From contig CALCHQ010000032.1 in NCBI GenBank assembly GCA_937901085.1, positions 87,916 through 151,915 of the forward strand: 64,000 nt of DNA. The letters are read 5' to 3'. The position numbers and the translations under genes were made by a program. Positions 9,393 to 17,636 of the stretch are shown here, in pieces. The DNA is from an uncultured Verrucomicrobiales bacterium. Its GTDB lineage: Bacteria; Verrucomicrobiota; Verrucomicrobiia; Verrucomicrobiales; Akkermansiaceae. Every line of letters starts with the position of its first letter. The first letter of the stretch is position 1. Below the pieces are notes generated by a model. The model saw nothing but the letters and a program-made list of their open reading frames with translations. It ran no database searches and was not told the origin of the DNA.

Positions 9393-9743
9393 ATGAACAG
9401 AGAAGAAATGTACGAAAGAACCATGCAGTTTTCTGTTCGCGTGGTTCGCATGGTGAAGGCAATGCCCCGCGGAATTGCCGAAGACGTAATCGCCAAGCAA
9501 CTGATTAAAAGCGCTACTTCTATTGGCGCGAACTACCGCGAAGCCTGCCACGGAAAATCACCAGCAGATTTTGTTTCCAAACTCAAAATTTGTGAAGGTG
9601 AAGCCGATGAGACCCTTTACTGGTTGCAACTCCTGGTGAATACCGACATCATGAAGCAAAGCAGACTTCAAGCTCTCATTGACGAATCCCGCGAGTTCGT
9701 TGCCATGTTGACCGCCAGCACCAAAACTTCCGGCCATCATTAA
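9393..9743 (+). CDS. Four-helix-bundle protein (23S rRNA intervening-sequence protein / S23 family)
   Basis: 116 aa. It carries the family signature SATSIGANYREA after a first amphipathic helix. The family is typified by proteins encoded in 23S rRNA intervening sequences and is related to the Avd accessory protein of diversity-generating retroelements; biochemical function is unclear. Here the gene is not in rRNA. It sits alone between an M3 peptidase gene and hslO, enclosed by inverted repeats 9321-9376 and 9744-9803. There is no Shine-Dalgarno; a weak -10-like TAAAGT lies 7 bp before the ATG. Its TAA runs directly into the GC-rich repeat core (TAAGGCGAGCGCAGCGAGCG). A second member is at 20205-20546. 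Confidence 0.85.
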   Translation: MNREEMYERTMQFSVRVVRMVKAMPRGIAEDVIAKQLIKSATSIGANYREACHGKSPADFVSKLKICEGEADETLYWLQLLVNTDIMKQSRLQALIDESREFVAMLTASTKTSGHH

Positions 9744-9803
9744 GGCGAGCGCAGCGAGCGGAATTCTATACATTCAAAATCCAAAATTCAAGATTCAAAA
9801 TCT
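9744..9803 (-). repeat. Right arm of four-helix-bundle cassette A
   Basis: Begins with the core GGCGAGCGCAGCGAGCGG immediately after the gene's TAA, then AT-rich words (ATACATTCAAAAT, AAAATTCAAGATTCAAAATC). It is the inverted counterpart of 9321-9376. Confidence 0.8.
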
Positions 9804-9820
9804 TGAACAAATCTTTACGC

Positions 9821-9849
9821 TTGAACTGTCAAACCACTTGGCATAATAT
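9821..9849 (+). promoter_or_regulatory. hslO promoter
   Basis: -35 TTGAAC (9821-9826), 17-bp spacer, -10 TAATAT (9844-9849), then 15 bp to the ATG at 9865. It starts just beyond the repeat arm of cassette A, so the cassette did not disrupt it. Confidence 0.65.
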
Positions 9850-9864
9850 AAGCACATACACCAT

Positions 9865-10656
9865 ATGTCAGACGCAGAACAGAAACCGGTTGAGGAATTC
9901 ACGAAGGTAGAGTCCATCTTTGTGCGGGGGCGCAACTGCCTGCTGCTTCGGGCGGATTTCTCCCCCATGTTTGTGGATTACTACCTGCACCTCATGCAGC
10001 ATGGGCTGCGGAATGAGGAAACCGAGGACACGGTACTCAAGAAGCTGCTGGCGTATTTCACGCTGCACCTGGTTTCCCGCCCCTGGCAGGAATACCATGC
10101 CTGGACCTTCAATGTCTGCACCCCGCGACTGGCCAACTACTTTATCTCCGGCTCCTCGCTGACGGAAGATGTGGTGGGACGCGCGTTCCGCGAGGGCGTG
10201 CGCGAGACCGACAAGAACATGCTCTTTGCCCAGAACCTGCTGCCCAACAAGGAACCGCAGACTTCCGTCATCACCCTGCCGCAGAGCAGCGTGGAGGACT
10301 GGGTGCAGGACTTCTACCGCCAGAGCGAGCAGCGCCAGTCCCGCGCCTTTGACCTGGGGGAAGACAAGTTTGCCCTCATCACCGCCCAGCCGGACGCCGA
10401 CCACGACTGGCTGCAGGAACTCACGGCAGATGATGTACGCGCCATCTGCGAGGTGGAGCAGACCAAACTGCTCGAAACCCGCAAGTTCAAGTTCCAGTGC
10501 GGCTGCACGGTGGAAAAGATTCTGCCTGTTGTGCGTGCCATGAAGCACGACTTTGCCGACCTGCTCTCAGAGCAGGGCTTCCTGGAAATCTCCTGCCCGC
10601 GCTGCGGGGCTACCTACAAGGTGACCCCGGACCAGGTGCTGCAGCAGGATAGCTGA
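9865..10656 (+). CDS. hslO: Hsp33-type redox-regulated chaperone
   Basis: 263 aa. The C-terminal zinc/redox switch is present as C-G-C then C-P-R-C (FQCGCTVEKIL and ISCPRCGATYKVT), with the Hsp33 pattern between them (MKHDFADLLSEQGFLE). The N-terminal domain fits the Hsp33 substrate-binding fold, including VRGRNCLLLRADFSPM. In the family, oxidation releases zinc and activates holdase activity in the cytoplasm. It lies 13 bp upstream of a lipoprotein gene and probably forms an operon with it and the C39-like peptidase. The four-cysteine motif makes the assignment firm even though the N-terminal half is divergent. Confidence 0.87.
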   Translation: MSDAEQKPVEEFTKVESIFVRGRNCLLLRADFSPMFVDYYLHLMQHGLRNEETEDTVLKKLLAYFTLHLVSRPWQEYHAWTFNVCTPRLANYFISGSSLTEDVVGRAFREGVRETDKNMLFAQNLLPNKEPQTSVITLPQSSVEDWVQDFYRQSEQRQSRAFDLGEDKFALITAQPDADHDWLQELTADDVRAICEVEQTKLLETRKFKFQCGCTVEKILPVVRAMKHDFADLLSEQGFLEISCPRCGATYKVTPDQVLQQDS

Positions 10657-10669
10657 TTCTTCCCTCTGC

Positions 10670-11356
10670 ATGCGCTGCCTCTCTCTCCTGCCTGCGTTCA
10701 TCCTGCTGCTGGTCTGCACCGCCTGCACGCCGGTACGCACGGTGTACGATGCCCACGGCAATGTGGTGGACGACGAACCGGGCGGCGAAAAGGACCTGAT
10801 GTCCACCTTCGAAAAACGCTTCGATGCCGCGTTTTCCGAGCAGAAGACCAAGGATGGCGTTCCCATGACCACCTCCTCGCGCGTCAGCTCCTTCCAGCGC
10901 GATCTGGATGATGCACGGCGCATCGACAAGAGTTTCTCCACCGGCCGCTTCGATACCGGCGCCCGCCTCGATTTGAGGGATGAACGCCACTCCGCCCTTT
11001 CCAAACGCTTCGACCCCGGCAAGGGAGATATTTCCAAAAACTCCCACAGCCTGTTTTCCACCGGCCTGCGCCCGGATTTCATGAACGAGAGCCACGGCAT
11101 CAGCCACAGCCAGCGCTTTGCTGGTGCCGGCCGCGCCGACCGTTCCCAGCTGGAGGGACGCTACCGCGACGACCGCGGCAAAAGCGTGTATCTGACGGAT
11201 GACGAACCCTTCACCACGAGCGAGGAGAGCGGCTACATCGAAACCCGCCGCAACAAGACCAAACAGCCTGTCATCATGGATAAGGAGGATTACTACCGTC
11301 AGTTCCGGGGCGGCATCAAAGGCCTCCTCGGCACCGACAACAACCACACCCCCTGA
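10670..11356 (+). CDS. Hypothetical lipoprotein
   Basis: 228 aa, not recognised as a known family. The N-terminus MRCLSLLPAFILLLVCTAC is a lipoprotein signal with the lipidated cysteine in VCTAC. The mature part is highly charged, rich in Arg, Asp, Ser and Phe, and has loosely repeated pieces ending in a Phe-Asp or Phe-Ser motif (EKRFDAAF, SKRFDPGK, TGRFDTGA), suggesting an extended, low-complexity envelope protein. It lies 13 bp after hslO and 5 bp before the next gene, so an operon is likely. No function is proposed. Confidence 0.75.
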   Translation: MRCLSLLPAFILLLVCTACTPVRTVYDAHGNVVDDEPGGEKDLMSTFEKRFDAAFSEQKTKDGVPMTTSSRVSSFQRDLDDARRIDKSFSTGRFDTGARLDLRDERHSALSKRFDPGKGDISKNSHSLFSTGLRPDFMNESHGISHSQRFAGAGRADRSQLEGRYRDDRGKSVYLTDDEPFTTSEESGYIETRRNKTKQPVIMDKEDYYRQFRGGIKGLLGTDNNHTP

Positions 11357-11361
11357 CGCCC

Positions 11362-12552
11362 ATGTACCCGGCACTTCCGCTCCTCTTTCTGCTGTTCTTC
11401 ACCTCACTTGTTTCGGCGCTGGATTTATCTGAAAGCATTTTGAACGGCGAATTCTGGAAGCAGGACCCGCAAAAAACCTTTGAAGGACAGAGATATACCC
11501 GACCGGATGCCCGGCATCTCCGGCTGACCGGGGTGACATTCGGGGAGATTTCCGCCGACGAGGTCGTCGTCACCCTGGCCGAAGACGGCAAACCTCTTTC
11601 CCTGCACGCCTCCGTGTATAACAAGGGCGACAACTTCGCCATCTCCGACAAGGAATTTCACAACATTCAGAACGAAACCGCCCAACAACTCGAAAGCCTG
11701 TTACAAAAACGCCCCAAATACATGGGCGGCGGCAAACGCGGAGGCGCCATCAAACTGAAGGCATGGCAATGGAGCTGGGAAAATGGCACCATCCTCCTGG
11801 AAAGCAGTTCCGACGGCAGCGGCCGGCGATTCGCAGGCGAATTCATCCGCCTGCGTATGGCCGCAGATAAAAAAGAGCTCAACAGCGGTGGCTCTCGGGA
11901 CAACATTCACAAGAAGGAACTGCTGCAACATGTTGTCCTGGAAGAAGACGGCACCGTCTGGATTAAGGACATCCCCATGGTGGACCAGGGGCAGAAAGGA
12001 TACTGCTCGGTGGCTACCTTTGCACGCGTCTTTGCGTTCTATGGCATGGAAAGTGTCGATCAGCACGTGCTGGCCAATCTGTGTGAAACCAACGCTGGCG
12101 GAGGTACATTTGTCGATGACACCATCGATGCCATGAACAGAATCAGCCATAAATACCACACCAAACTCATTATTATTGACGAAAACCGAGGTCATCTTTC
12201 CTCCATTATCAAGCCCTACAACAAGCTGGCGAAACGCAAAAAGAAACCGCTGATTGACCCGTACATGGAGGATCTCCATGAAAAGCTGGACCGCGATATC
12301 CTCAGGGAAATCTATGCCAAGGACCGCACCGGCACGCAGAAGTGGATCAAGGATATCAAAGAATACATCGATGAGGGCTACCCGGTCATCTGGCGCATCC
12401 CCAAGCACATGCGCATGATTATCGGCTACAACCTCAAAAACCAGACCATCCTCTATTCCGATTCCTGGGGCGCGGAACACGCTCGCAAACTCATGCCGGC
12501 CACCGAAGCCAGAGGAATAACACGAGGACGCTATGTCCTCAAACTGCGTTGA
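11362..12552 (+). CDS. Secreted C39-like cysteine peptidase domain protein
   Basis: 396 aa with an N-terminal signal peptide (MYPALPLLFLLFFTSLVSA). The C-terminal half resembles peptidase C39-like domains: Gln-Gly-x-Gly-Tyr-Cys in DQGQKGYCSVATFARVF supplies the oxyanion Gln and the catalytic Cys. The His is probably in IPKHMRMIIGYN and the Asp/Asn in LYSDSWGAEH. The N-terminal 180 residues are unassigned. Unlike C39 domains of bacteriocin exporters there is no ABC transporter fused or nearby, so a free-standing extracytoplasmic peptidase is the likelier reading. It is the last gene of a probable hslO-lipoprotein-peptidase operon, followed by a hairpin terminator. Confidence 0.7.
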   Translation: MYPALPLLFLLFFTSLVSALDLSESILNGEFWKQDPQKTFEGQRYTRPDARHLRLTGVTFGEISADEVVVTLAEDGKPLSLHASVYNKGDNFAISDKEFHNIQNETAQQLESLLQKRPKYMGGGKRGGAIKLKAWQWSWENGTILLESSSDGSGRRFAGEFIRLRMAADKKELNSGGSRDNIHKKELLQHVVLEEDGTVWIKDIPMVDQGQKGYCSVATFARVFAFYGMESVDQHVLANLCETNAGGGTFVDDTIDAMNRISHKYHTKLIIIDENRGHLSSIIKPYNKLAKRKKKPLIDPYMEDLHEKLDRDILREIYAKDRTGTQKWIKDIKEYIDEGYPVIWRIPKHMRMIIGYNLKNQTILYSDSWGAEHARKLMPATEARGITRGRYVLKLR

Positions 12553-12618
12553 TTGTTTCTGAACGCTCCTGCTCTGCCGGTGGCATCGCCTTGCAAAAGC
12601 CTGGCACTTCCTATGCTC

Positions 12619-12654
12619 GGAGCCTCCCGGTGAGGCCCGGGCTGAGGCTCCTTT
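12619..12654 (+). terminator. Probable terminator after the C39-like gene
   Basis: GGAGCCTC (12619-12626) pairs with GAGGCTCC (12644-12651), with extra pairing inside (CCCGG/CCGGG) and a short run of T after the stem. Confidence 0.5.
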
Positions 12655-12691
12655 ACGCAAACGAAAGGAAAGCCTGCGTTTTTAGTAAACA

Positions 12692-12724
12692 AAAAGCCCT
12701 TGGTGGACAGCACCAAGGGCTTTT
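12692..12724 (-). terminator. Strong hairpin terminator of the PEP-CTERM gene, possibly bidirectional
   Basis: Perfect 14-bp stem AAAAGCCCTTGGTG / CACCAAGGGCTTTT with a 5-nt loop. On the minus strand it is followed by TTTTTGTTT. It separates two convergent transcription units. Confidence 0.85.
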
Positions 12725-12753
12725 GAAGGTTCTAATATTAAGCAGAAGCCGAA

Positions 12754-13485
12754 TTAACCGCGACGACGACGGGCACAGAGACCGGCCAGGGCCAGCAGGC
12801 CCAGCGTAGCTGTGGCGGGCTCAGGAACCTTCTGCGTAACACCTACAGTAACATTTTCTCCCCATCTTACACCGCTCCACCCTGACGCTGCTATGTCCTT
12901 GGCGTCCCATGTAGTATTTTTATAGTTCAGAACGCTCGTTACATTGTTCGTAGTTACAACCTTAATGCTAGACGTACTGGTTGTGTAGTCATAGGATAAG
13001 GTAATAGCAGCATCTTTCAAATCAACTGAATTATTTGGCAACGCGTCCGTCCCAGTCGAAACAGTTGGCGTGAATTGCATCCATGCGTTCGCAGGGCTAT
13101 CAAATGTTTTGGTGTATGTGGAAGTCTGGGGATCTGCGACAATGGTGCCACTATTCCAGTACTCAGCTGTTCCGCTGCCTATTGACGCTCCATCCACAGC
13201 CATACCAATTATAGCCCCAGACAAACCACTACTGGATGTCTCTAAACGTAAGTAATCGAGGGAGGATTCAGTGCCAAACGGAGTACCCAACCCAATAATG
13301 CCTGCATAGTTTGCACCACTCCAGCCGTGTTCCGCAAGAGTAAAGGTAATGGTGAAAGAGTCACCTGCCTCATAACCCAGCGCATCAAGCTTCGTTCCAA
13401 TAGCAGTAACTAAGTCCGATGTTGTTAAATTAGCACCCATACTTACTCCACAAAGAGCTATAAGTGCAATAATTGTCTTTTTCAT
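12754..13485 (-). CDS. PEP-CTERM sorting-signal protein
   Basis: 243 aa. It has an N-terminal signal peptide (MKKTIIALIALCGVSMGA) and a C-terminal sorting signal of three parts: VPEP, a hydrophobic stretch (TATLGLLALAGLCA) and RRRRG. In this family an exosortase/archaeosortase-type enzyme processes the tail and the protein goes to the surface or exopolysaccharide matrix. The middle is Ser/Thr-rich, probably beta-structured, and not recognised. The frame continues upstream, but the start at 13485 is chosen because the signal peptide begins there. It is divergent from another PEP-CTERM gene, with shared operator-like sites between. No exosortase is seen in the window. Confidence 0.82.
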   Translation of the reverse strand: MKKTIIALIALCGVSMGANLTTSDLVTAIGTKLDALGYEAGDSFTITFTLAEHGWSGANYAGIIGLGTPFGTESSLDYLRLETSSSGLSGAIIGMAVDGASIGSGTAEYWNSGTIVADPQTSTYTKTFDSPANAWMQFTPTVSTGTDALPNNSVDLKDAAITLSYDYTTSTSSIKVVTTNNVTSVLNYKNTTWDAKDIAASGWSGVRWGENVTVGVTQKVPEPATATLGLLALAGLCARRRRG

Positions 13486-13578
13486 AGTAGATTGAGTATT
13501 ATGGTTAAGATTGAGTAACGTAGAGGTGGCTTCCTTGCGCAATGGAAAAGCTCGCTCCTACGCCACGGAGTTGTGTAT

Positions 13579-13597
13579 ATCGCATTCCCTATGCGAT
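13579..13597. promoter_or_regulatory. Operator-like palindrome, copy 1
   Basis: ATCGCATTCCCTATGCGAT: perfect 7-bp arms around a 5-bp centre. It lies 94 bp upstream of the leftward PEP-CTERM gene and is the reverse complement of copy 3. Confidence 0.6.
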
Positions 13598-13755
13598 GTC
13601 CAGAAAAAAATCAAATTTTGTTGATTTTTATATGTTACCGCTTGTCGCTGAGTTTGTTTTCGGTGATGGAATGAGCCGGTTTTGTTGAATGTGATCAGAT
13701 TTAATCCGGGCGGAAATCATTGGAAAATAAAGCATTACGGTACAAAAACAGTCTT

Positions 13756-13772
13756 TCGCATAGGGAATACGA
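13756..13772. promoter_or_regulatory. Operator-like palindrome, copy 2
   Basis: TCGCATAGGGAATACGA, with one mismatch from the perfect palindrome. It is a direct repeat of copy 3 with a 21-bp start-to-start spacing, about two helical turns. Confidence 0.55.
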
Positions 13773-13775
13773 GTC

Positions 13776-13794
13776 ATCGCATAGGGAATGCGAT
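13776..13794. promoter_or_regulatory. Operator-like palindrome, copy 3
   Basis: ATCGCATAGGGAATGCGAT: 7-bp arms around AGGGA, located 110 bp upstream of the rightward PEP-CTERM gene. Confidence 0.6.
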
Positions 13795-13904
13795 AAGTTA
13801 GCGTCGAAGTCGAGGGGAGTAGTGTCTCTACGTCTCGCGTTGCGGGCACAAAATTCCCCGGCACCTTCCGATATACATCCTGAAATCTTCCACATCTATT
13901 CACC

Positions 13905-15488
13905 ATGAGAAAGACCATACTACTTATCACCTTAGGTCTGGTGGGGCTCTCCTCCCAAAGCCAGGCTCTGACAACTACGAAAGAATATTCTTACGTGACA
14001 CTGGATCTCACCAAGGATAGCAACGGCACTTTGACCAATGGAAACAAATACTCCTACAATGCCACCACGAGCATTTTGAGTCAATATGATGTAAGCCAGG
14101 GCGTCCTCCTCACATTCAGCAGCAAGACATGGGCAGAACACGACCTGATTGTCTTTACCTCTGCAAAGGGCAGTGGAAATCCCCCCGTCAATGGCGACAG
14201 TACTGGTCTCCTGGGTGCTGCCAATGGCGCTTTGAAAGGCGTATGGGGTGGCCACACCAACTATTGCTGGAATAGCGGCAGCAACACTGCCATCGCCGCA
14301 ACCAAGATTACCGATACCATTAAGGTGGAGATGACCAAGAGCGCAGGTGTGAGTGTCTACAATGCATCCGGCACCCGGCTGGTGAACTATAGCGGTCTGC
14401 AAGCCGGCACTGCTGACAGAACCACGACTTATTTCAACCAAACATACGTCTCCTCCATAGGATTAGTTGATGATATCAAGTCGTACACCTACTCCAACGC
14501 AGACGGCAGCTGGGGCCAGACATACGATGGAGACAAGGTCATCGACGCAACCAACGGAGAAAAGAAGTTCGCTTTCAACAGCGACATTCCTGCTGACCTG
14601 GATATCGTTGCCGGCGGTGACGGTTATGTCTTCTTCGAAGAATGGCTTCATGGCGATTTCAACTTCGCAAATAACTTCTATATCGGTTCCCGGACGAACG
14701 GTGCAGAAGCCATTCATTTCGGCAGCGATGACGGCAACTACACAACAACCCTGACTGGTAATATCTACCTCGTTGACGATGCTGTGATTAAAGCCCGCGG
14801 CGAAGACACCGTCTCCATCCAGGGTAAGGTGACCGACAAGAATGTACCCAACAGCACCAAGACTGACGGCGGATACAAGCTCACCGTGGCCGGCGAGGGT
14901 TACGAGTTTACCGGCGATGTCGATGTCACCACGCTGGAATTTGGTGCAACGCAGGGGATTCACACATACACCCGTAACACCGAAGCTACATTCACCAAGG
15001 GGTTCAAGGCAGACAACCTGATTCTGAACACAAACAACCACATTACCTCTCTTGCCACCATTGATGGTCTGACCACTCTGACCGTCAAGGGAGCCGACGC
15101 TACGCTCGATGCCGCCCTCGACCTCAGCACCGCCACCACTCTGACGATGGACGCTGCGCTCGCCCTGGGCGACAACGCTCTGACGCTCGGTTCGATGACC
15201 CTGGCCGGCACCCTGTTCACAACCATGGATACCACGCTGGAGACCTCTGAGACTCTTACGCTCTTCACCGGGGTGAACAGCCTGACCCTCGGCACGACAA
15301 GCTACGCAGGCGCTGTTGATGCCTCGACCGTGTTCACCAACCTGGCCGCCGGCAACTACAGCCTGGTATATGCCGACAGTGTTGTGGCGCTGAAAAAGGG
15401 CGTGACCGACGTAGTACCTGAGCCCACCACCGCCACGCTGAGCCTGCTGGCTCTCTGTGGCCTTGCGATGCGCCGCCGTCGCAAGTAA
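13905..15488 (+). CDS. PEP-CTERM surface protein with repetitive beta-structured body
   Basis: 527 aa. The signal peptide is MRKTILLITLGLVGLSSQSQA and the C-terminal sorting signal is VPEPTTATLSLLALCGLAMRRRRK. The body is rich in Thr, Asp, Asn and Gly with alternating hydrophobic residues (for example ATLDAALDLSTATTLTMDAA, LTLGSMTLAGTLFTTMDTT), as in beta-helical or autotransporter-like passenger domains. It is probably an exported surface or matrix protein. The C-terminal tail closely matches the divergent neighbour's, so both are probably sorted by the same exosortase. The exact surface role is unknown. A terminator follows at 15517-15549. Confidence 0.82.
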   Translation: MRKTILLITLGLVGLSSQSQALTTTKEYSYVTLDLTKDSNGTLTNGNKYSYNATTSILSQYDVSQGVLLTFSSKTWAEHDLIVFTSAKGSGNPPVNGDSTGLLGAANGALKGVWGGHTNYCWNSGSNTAIAATKITDTIKVEMTKSAGVSVYNASGTRLVNYSGLQAGTADRTTTYFNQTYVSSIGLVDDIKSYTYSNADGSWGQTYDGDKVIDATNGEKKFAFNSDIPADLDIVAGGDGYVFFEEWLHGDFNFANNFYIGSRTNGAEAIHFGSDDGNYTTTLTGNIYLVDDAVIKARGEDTVSIQGKVTDKNVPNSTKTDGGYKLTVAGEGYEFTGDVDVTTLEFGATQGIHTYTRNTEATFTKGFKADNLILNTNNHITSLATIDGLTTLTVKGADATLDAALDLSTATTLTMDAALALGDNALTLGSMTLAGTLFTTMDTTLETSETLTLFTGVNSLTLGTTSYAGAVDASTVFTNLAAGNYSLVYADSVVALKKGVTDVVPEPTTATLSLLALCGLAMRRRRK

Positions 15489-15516
15489 AGCACAGGATTA
15501 CCCCAACTTGAAAGCA

Positions 15517-15549
15517 GCCCCTGGAGGTAGACAACCTCCAGGGCTTTTT
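15517..15549 (+). terminator. Terminator after PEP-CTERM gene
   Basis: 9-bp stem CCCTGGAGG / CCTCCAGGG with a 7-nt loop, followed by C and five T residues. Confidence 0.82.
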
Positions 15550-15605
15550 CTGTTTGAGCCACGGGCGAACAGAACCGATTTTTCCCTTCGCCTTTTCGTT
15601 TCCGC

Positions 15606-15634
15606 TTGATTTCATGACCAATACAAAGTAGAAT
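15606..15634 (+). promoter_or_regulatory. Promoter of the 2-oxoacid dehydrogenase operon (leaderless type)
   Basis: -35 TTGATT (15606-15611), 17-bp spacer, -10 TAGAAT (15629-15634), then 6 bp to the GTG at 15641. Transcription should begin at the start codon itself. Confidence 0.68.
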
Positions 15635-15640
15635 GGACGC

Positions 15641-16621
15641 GTGAACGGAACCGATTTGCAGATAGAGGCCCGCCGCGCCTACCGTGCCATGGTCATGGCG
15701 CGGGCCTTCGATACGAAAATCTCCGCTCTGTACAAAGCCGGCAAGATTTTCGGCGGTGTGTTCCTGGGGCGCGGGCATGAGGCTGTTGCTGCCTGCCAGG
15801 CGGTGTTCCTGACCCGCGGGCAAGACGTCTACAACCCCTTTATCCGCGAGCAGGCCGGCCGCTGCGCCTGGGGCGACAGCGTGCTGGACAGCGCCCAGTC
15901 CTACCTGGGCAGCGCCAGCGGACGCATGCGCGGGCGAGACAGCAATGTCCACTGGGGCTACCCGGAACACGGCAACCCGGTTCCTATCTCGCACCTGGGC
16001 GCCATGGTTTCGGTGGTGGCCGGCATGATGCTGGCCAAGCGCTTCAAGGGAGATACGGGCCGCGTGGGCGTGGCCTGCATCGGGGACGGCACCACCTCGG
16101 TGGGTGCCACGCACGAGGGCATCAACCTCATTGCCGTGGAAAAGCTGCCCGTGGTCATTGTGGTGACCAACAACCAGTTTGCCTACTCCACCCCGAATAG
16201 TCAGGAATTTGCCGCCGACCTGATGGACCGCGGCCGGGGCTACGGCCTGCGCTGCCACGAATGCGACGGGACAGATTTCATGGCCACGCTGCACACCATG
16301 CAACGTGCCATTGCCGCCGCACGCGCGGGTGAAGGCCCGCAATGGGTGGTAGCCAACACTTTACGTATGTGCGGCCACGGCGAACACGATGATGCCGCCT
16401 ATATTCCGCAGGAACTCAAGGATGCCTATGCCGGCCGCGACCCGCTGGCGGTGGCCCGCAGGCAGATGCTCGAAGCCCGGTGGCTGACGGAGGAAGAAGC
16501 CACCACCTGGAATGAGGAATGCCGCGATGAAGTGCAGCGTCTGGTGGCCCAGGCGCAGCGCGAAGCCGCCCCCGACCCCGCCGCAGAGGACTGGTGCGCC
16601 ACTTCCTGGAACCCTGAATAA
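15641..16621 (+). CDS. pdhA: Thiamine-diphosphate-dependent 2-oxoacid dehydrogenase E1 alpha subunit (pyruvate dehydrogenase type)
   Basis: 326 aa. The ThDP-binding motif starts at GDGTTSVGATHEG and ends at VTNN, and the E1-alpha signature region GVFLGRGHEAVAA is present. It decarboxylates a 2-oxoacid (most likely pyruvate) and passes the acyl group to E2 lipoate. The GTG start is chosen because a promoter -10 box ends 6 bp before it; the nearby ATG at 15633 is out of frame. It is followed by the E1 beta and E2 genes in one operon, with no E3 gene here. Branched-chain or acetoin dehydrogenase remain possible substrates. Confidence 0.85.
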   Translation: MNGTDLQIEARRAYRAMVMARAFDTKISALYKAGKIFGGVFLGRGHEAVAACQAVFLTRGQDVYNPFIREQAGRCAWGDSVLDSAQSYLGSASGRMRGRDSNVHWGYPEHGNPVPISHLGAMVSVVAGMMLAKRFKGDTGRVGVACIGDGTTSVGATHEGINLIAVEKLPVVIVVTNNQFAYSTPNSQEFAADLMDRGRGYGLRCHECDGTDFMATLHTMQRAIAAARAGEGPQWVVANTLRMCGHGEHDDAAYIPQELKDAYAGRDPLAVARRQMLEARWLTEEEATTWNEECRDEVQRLVAQAQREAAPDPAAEDWCATSWNPE

Positions 16622-16639
16622 CTGATAAGCCCCACGACC

Positions 16640-17614
16640 ATGAGTGTAACCTACATCGATGCCATTCACCAGGCGCTGGATGAACTGCTGGCCGAAGACC
16701 CGGATGTTTTCCTGCTGGGTGAGGATATTGCCGGCCAGTTCGGCGGGGCATTCAAGGCCACCAAGGGACTGGATGCCAAATACCCCGGCCGCGTACTCAA
16801 CGCCCCGATTGCCGAGGATGCCATTGCCGGCGTGGGTATCGGCGCGGCACTCGGCGGCATGAAGCCGATTCTGGAAATGCAGTTTGCCGATTTCGGCACG
16901 CTGGCGCTCAACCAGGCAGGCAACAACGCCGGGGCCCATTTCTACCGCACCGGCATCCCCATCAACATCACGCTCCGCATGCCCTGCGGCGGCACACCCG
17001 GCGGCGGCCCCTACCACAGCCAGAGTCTGGAGGCTCTGTTTGCCCATTATCCGGGACTGCATGTCTTTACCCCCGCCACGGTAGCCGACGCCTACTACAT
17101 GCTTAAGCAGGCGGTGCAGATTCCTGACCCGGTCATCTTCCTGGAACACAAGTTCCTGTACCGCTGGCTGAAAGCCGAGACCTGGACAGACCCGGATCCG
17201 CTCCCCATCGGCCAGGCACGCATTGCCCGCCCCGGTCAGCATGCCACGGTTGTGGCCTTCTCGGCCATGGTGCCGGAGGCGCTCCGCGCCGCCGATGAAC
17301 TTGCCGCCACCAGCGGTTATGAACTGGAAGTGGTGGATTTGAGAAGCGTCAAACCGCTTGATACCGCCACGATTCTGGATTCCGTGGCCCGCACCGCCCG
17401 CCTGCTGGTGGTCAGCGAGGATTTCCCCTGGGGTGGCGTGGCAGCCGAGGTGGTTTCGCAGGTTTCCACCCACGGCTTCCACCTGCTGGATGCCCCCCCG
17501 CTGCGCCTCAGCTCGCACGACACCCCCATTCCCGCCCACCCCGATTTGTGGAAAGCCCACCGCCCCAGCGCTGCCAGTATCGCAGAAGCCGCGCGCTACC
17601 TCATCACCCTGTAA
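16640..17614 (+). CDS. pdhB: 2-oxoacid dehydrogenase E1 beta subunit (pyruvate dehydrogenase type)
   Basis: 324 aa with standard E1-beta features: GEDIAGQFGGAFKATKGL, then FADFGTLALNQAGNNAGAHF, and MPCGGTPGGGPYHSQSLEAL. The C-terminal transketolase-like domain contains EVVDLRSVKPLD and VVSEDFPWGG. It pairs with the upstream E1 alpha to form the alpha2beta2 decarboxylase. It begins 18 bp after E1 alpha and ends 22 bp before E2, so co-transcription is likely. Confidence 0.88.
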   Translation: MSVTYIDAIHQALDELLAEDPDVFLLGEDIAGQFGGAFKATKGLDAKYPGRVLNAPIAEDAIAGVGIGAALGGMKPILEMQFADFGTLALNQAGNNAGAHFYRTGIPINITLRMPCGGTPGGGPYHSQSLEALFAHYPGLHVFTPATVADAYYMLKQAVQIPDPVIFLEHKFLYRWLKAETWTDPDPLPIGQARIARPGQHATVVAFSAMVPEALRAADELAATSGYELEVVDLRSVKPLDTATILDSVARTARLLVVSEDFPWGGVAAEVVSQVSTHGFHLLDAPPLRLSSHDTPIPAHPDLWKAHRPSAASIAEAARYLITL

Positions 17615-17636
17615 CCCCCCTACCCAGAGACATACC

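Larger units (their letters stand above)
13486..13904. other. 419-bp AT-rich regulatory spacer between divergent PEP-CTERM genes
   Basis: No gene is supported here. The spacer is visibly richer in A/T than its surroundings. It contains three copies of an inverted repeat (13579-13597, 13756-13772, 13776-13794), one on the left gene's side and two on the right gene's side. No convincing -35/-10 pair could be fixed for either gene. Confidence 0.7.

Noticed and set aside
13486..13904. Sigma-54 promoters for the PEP-CTERM genes
   Set aside because: A TGGC...TTGC-like stretch near 13530 has the wrong spacing between GG and GC (7 instead of 10 bp).
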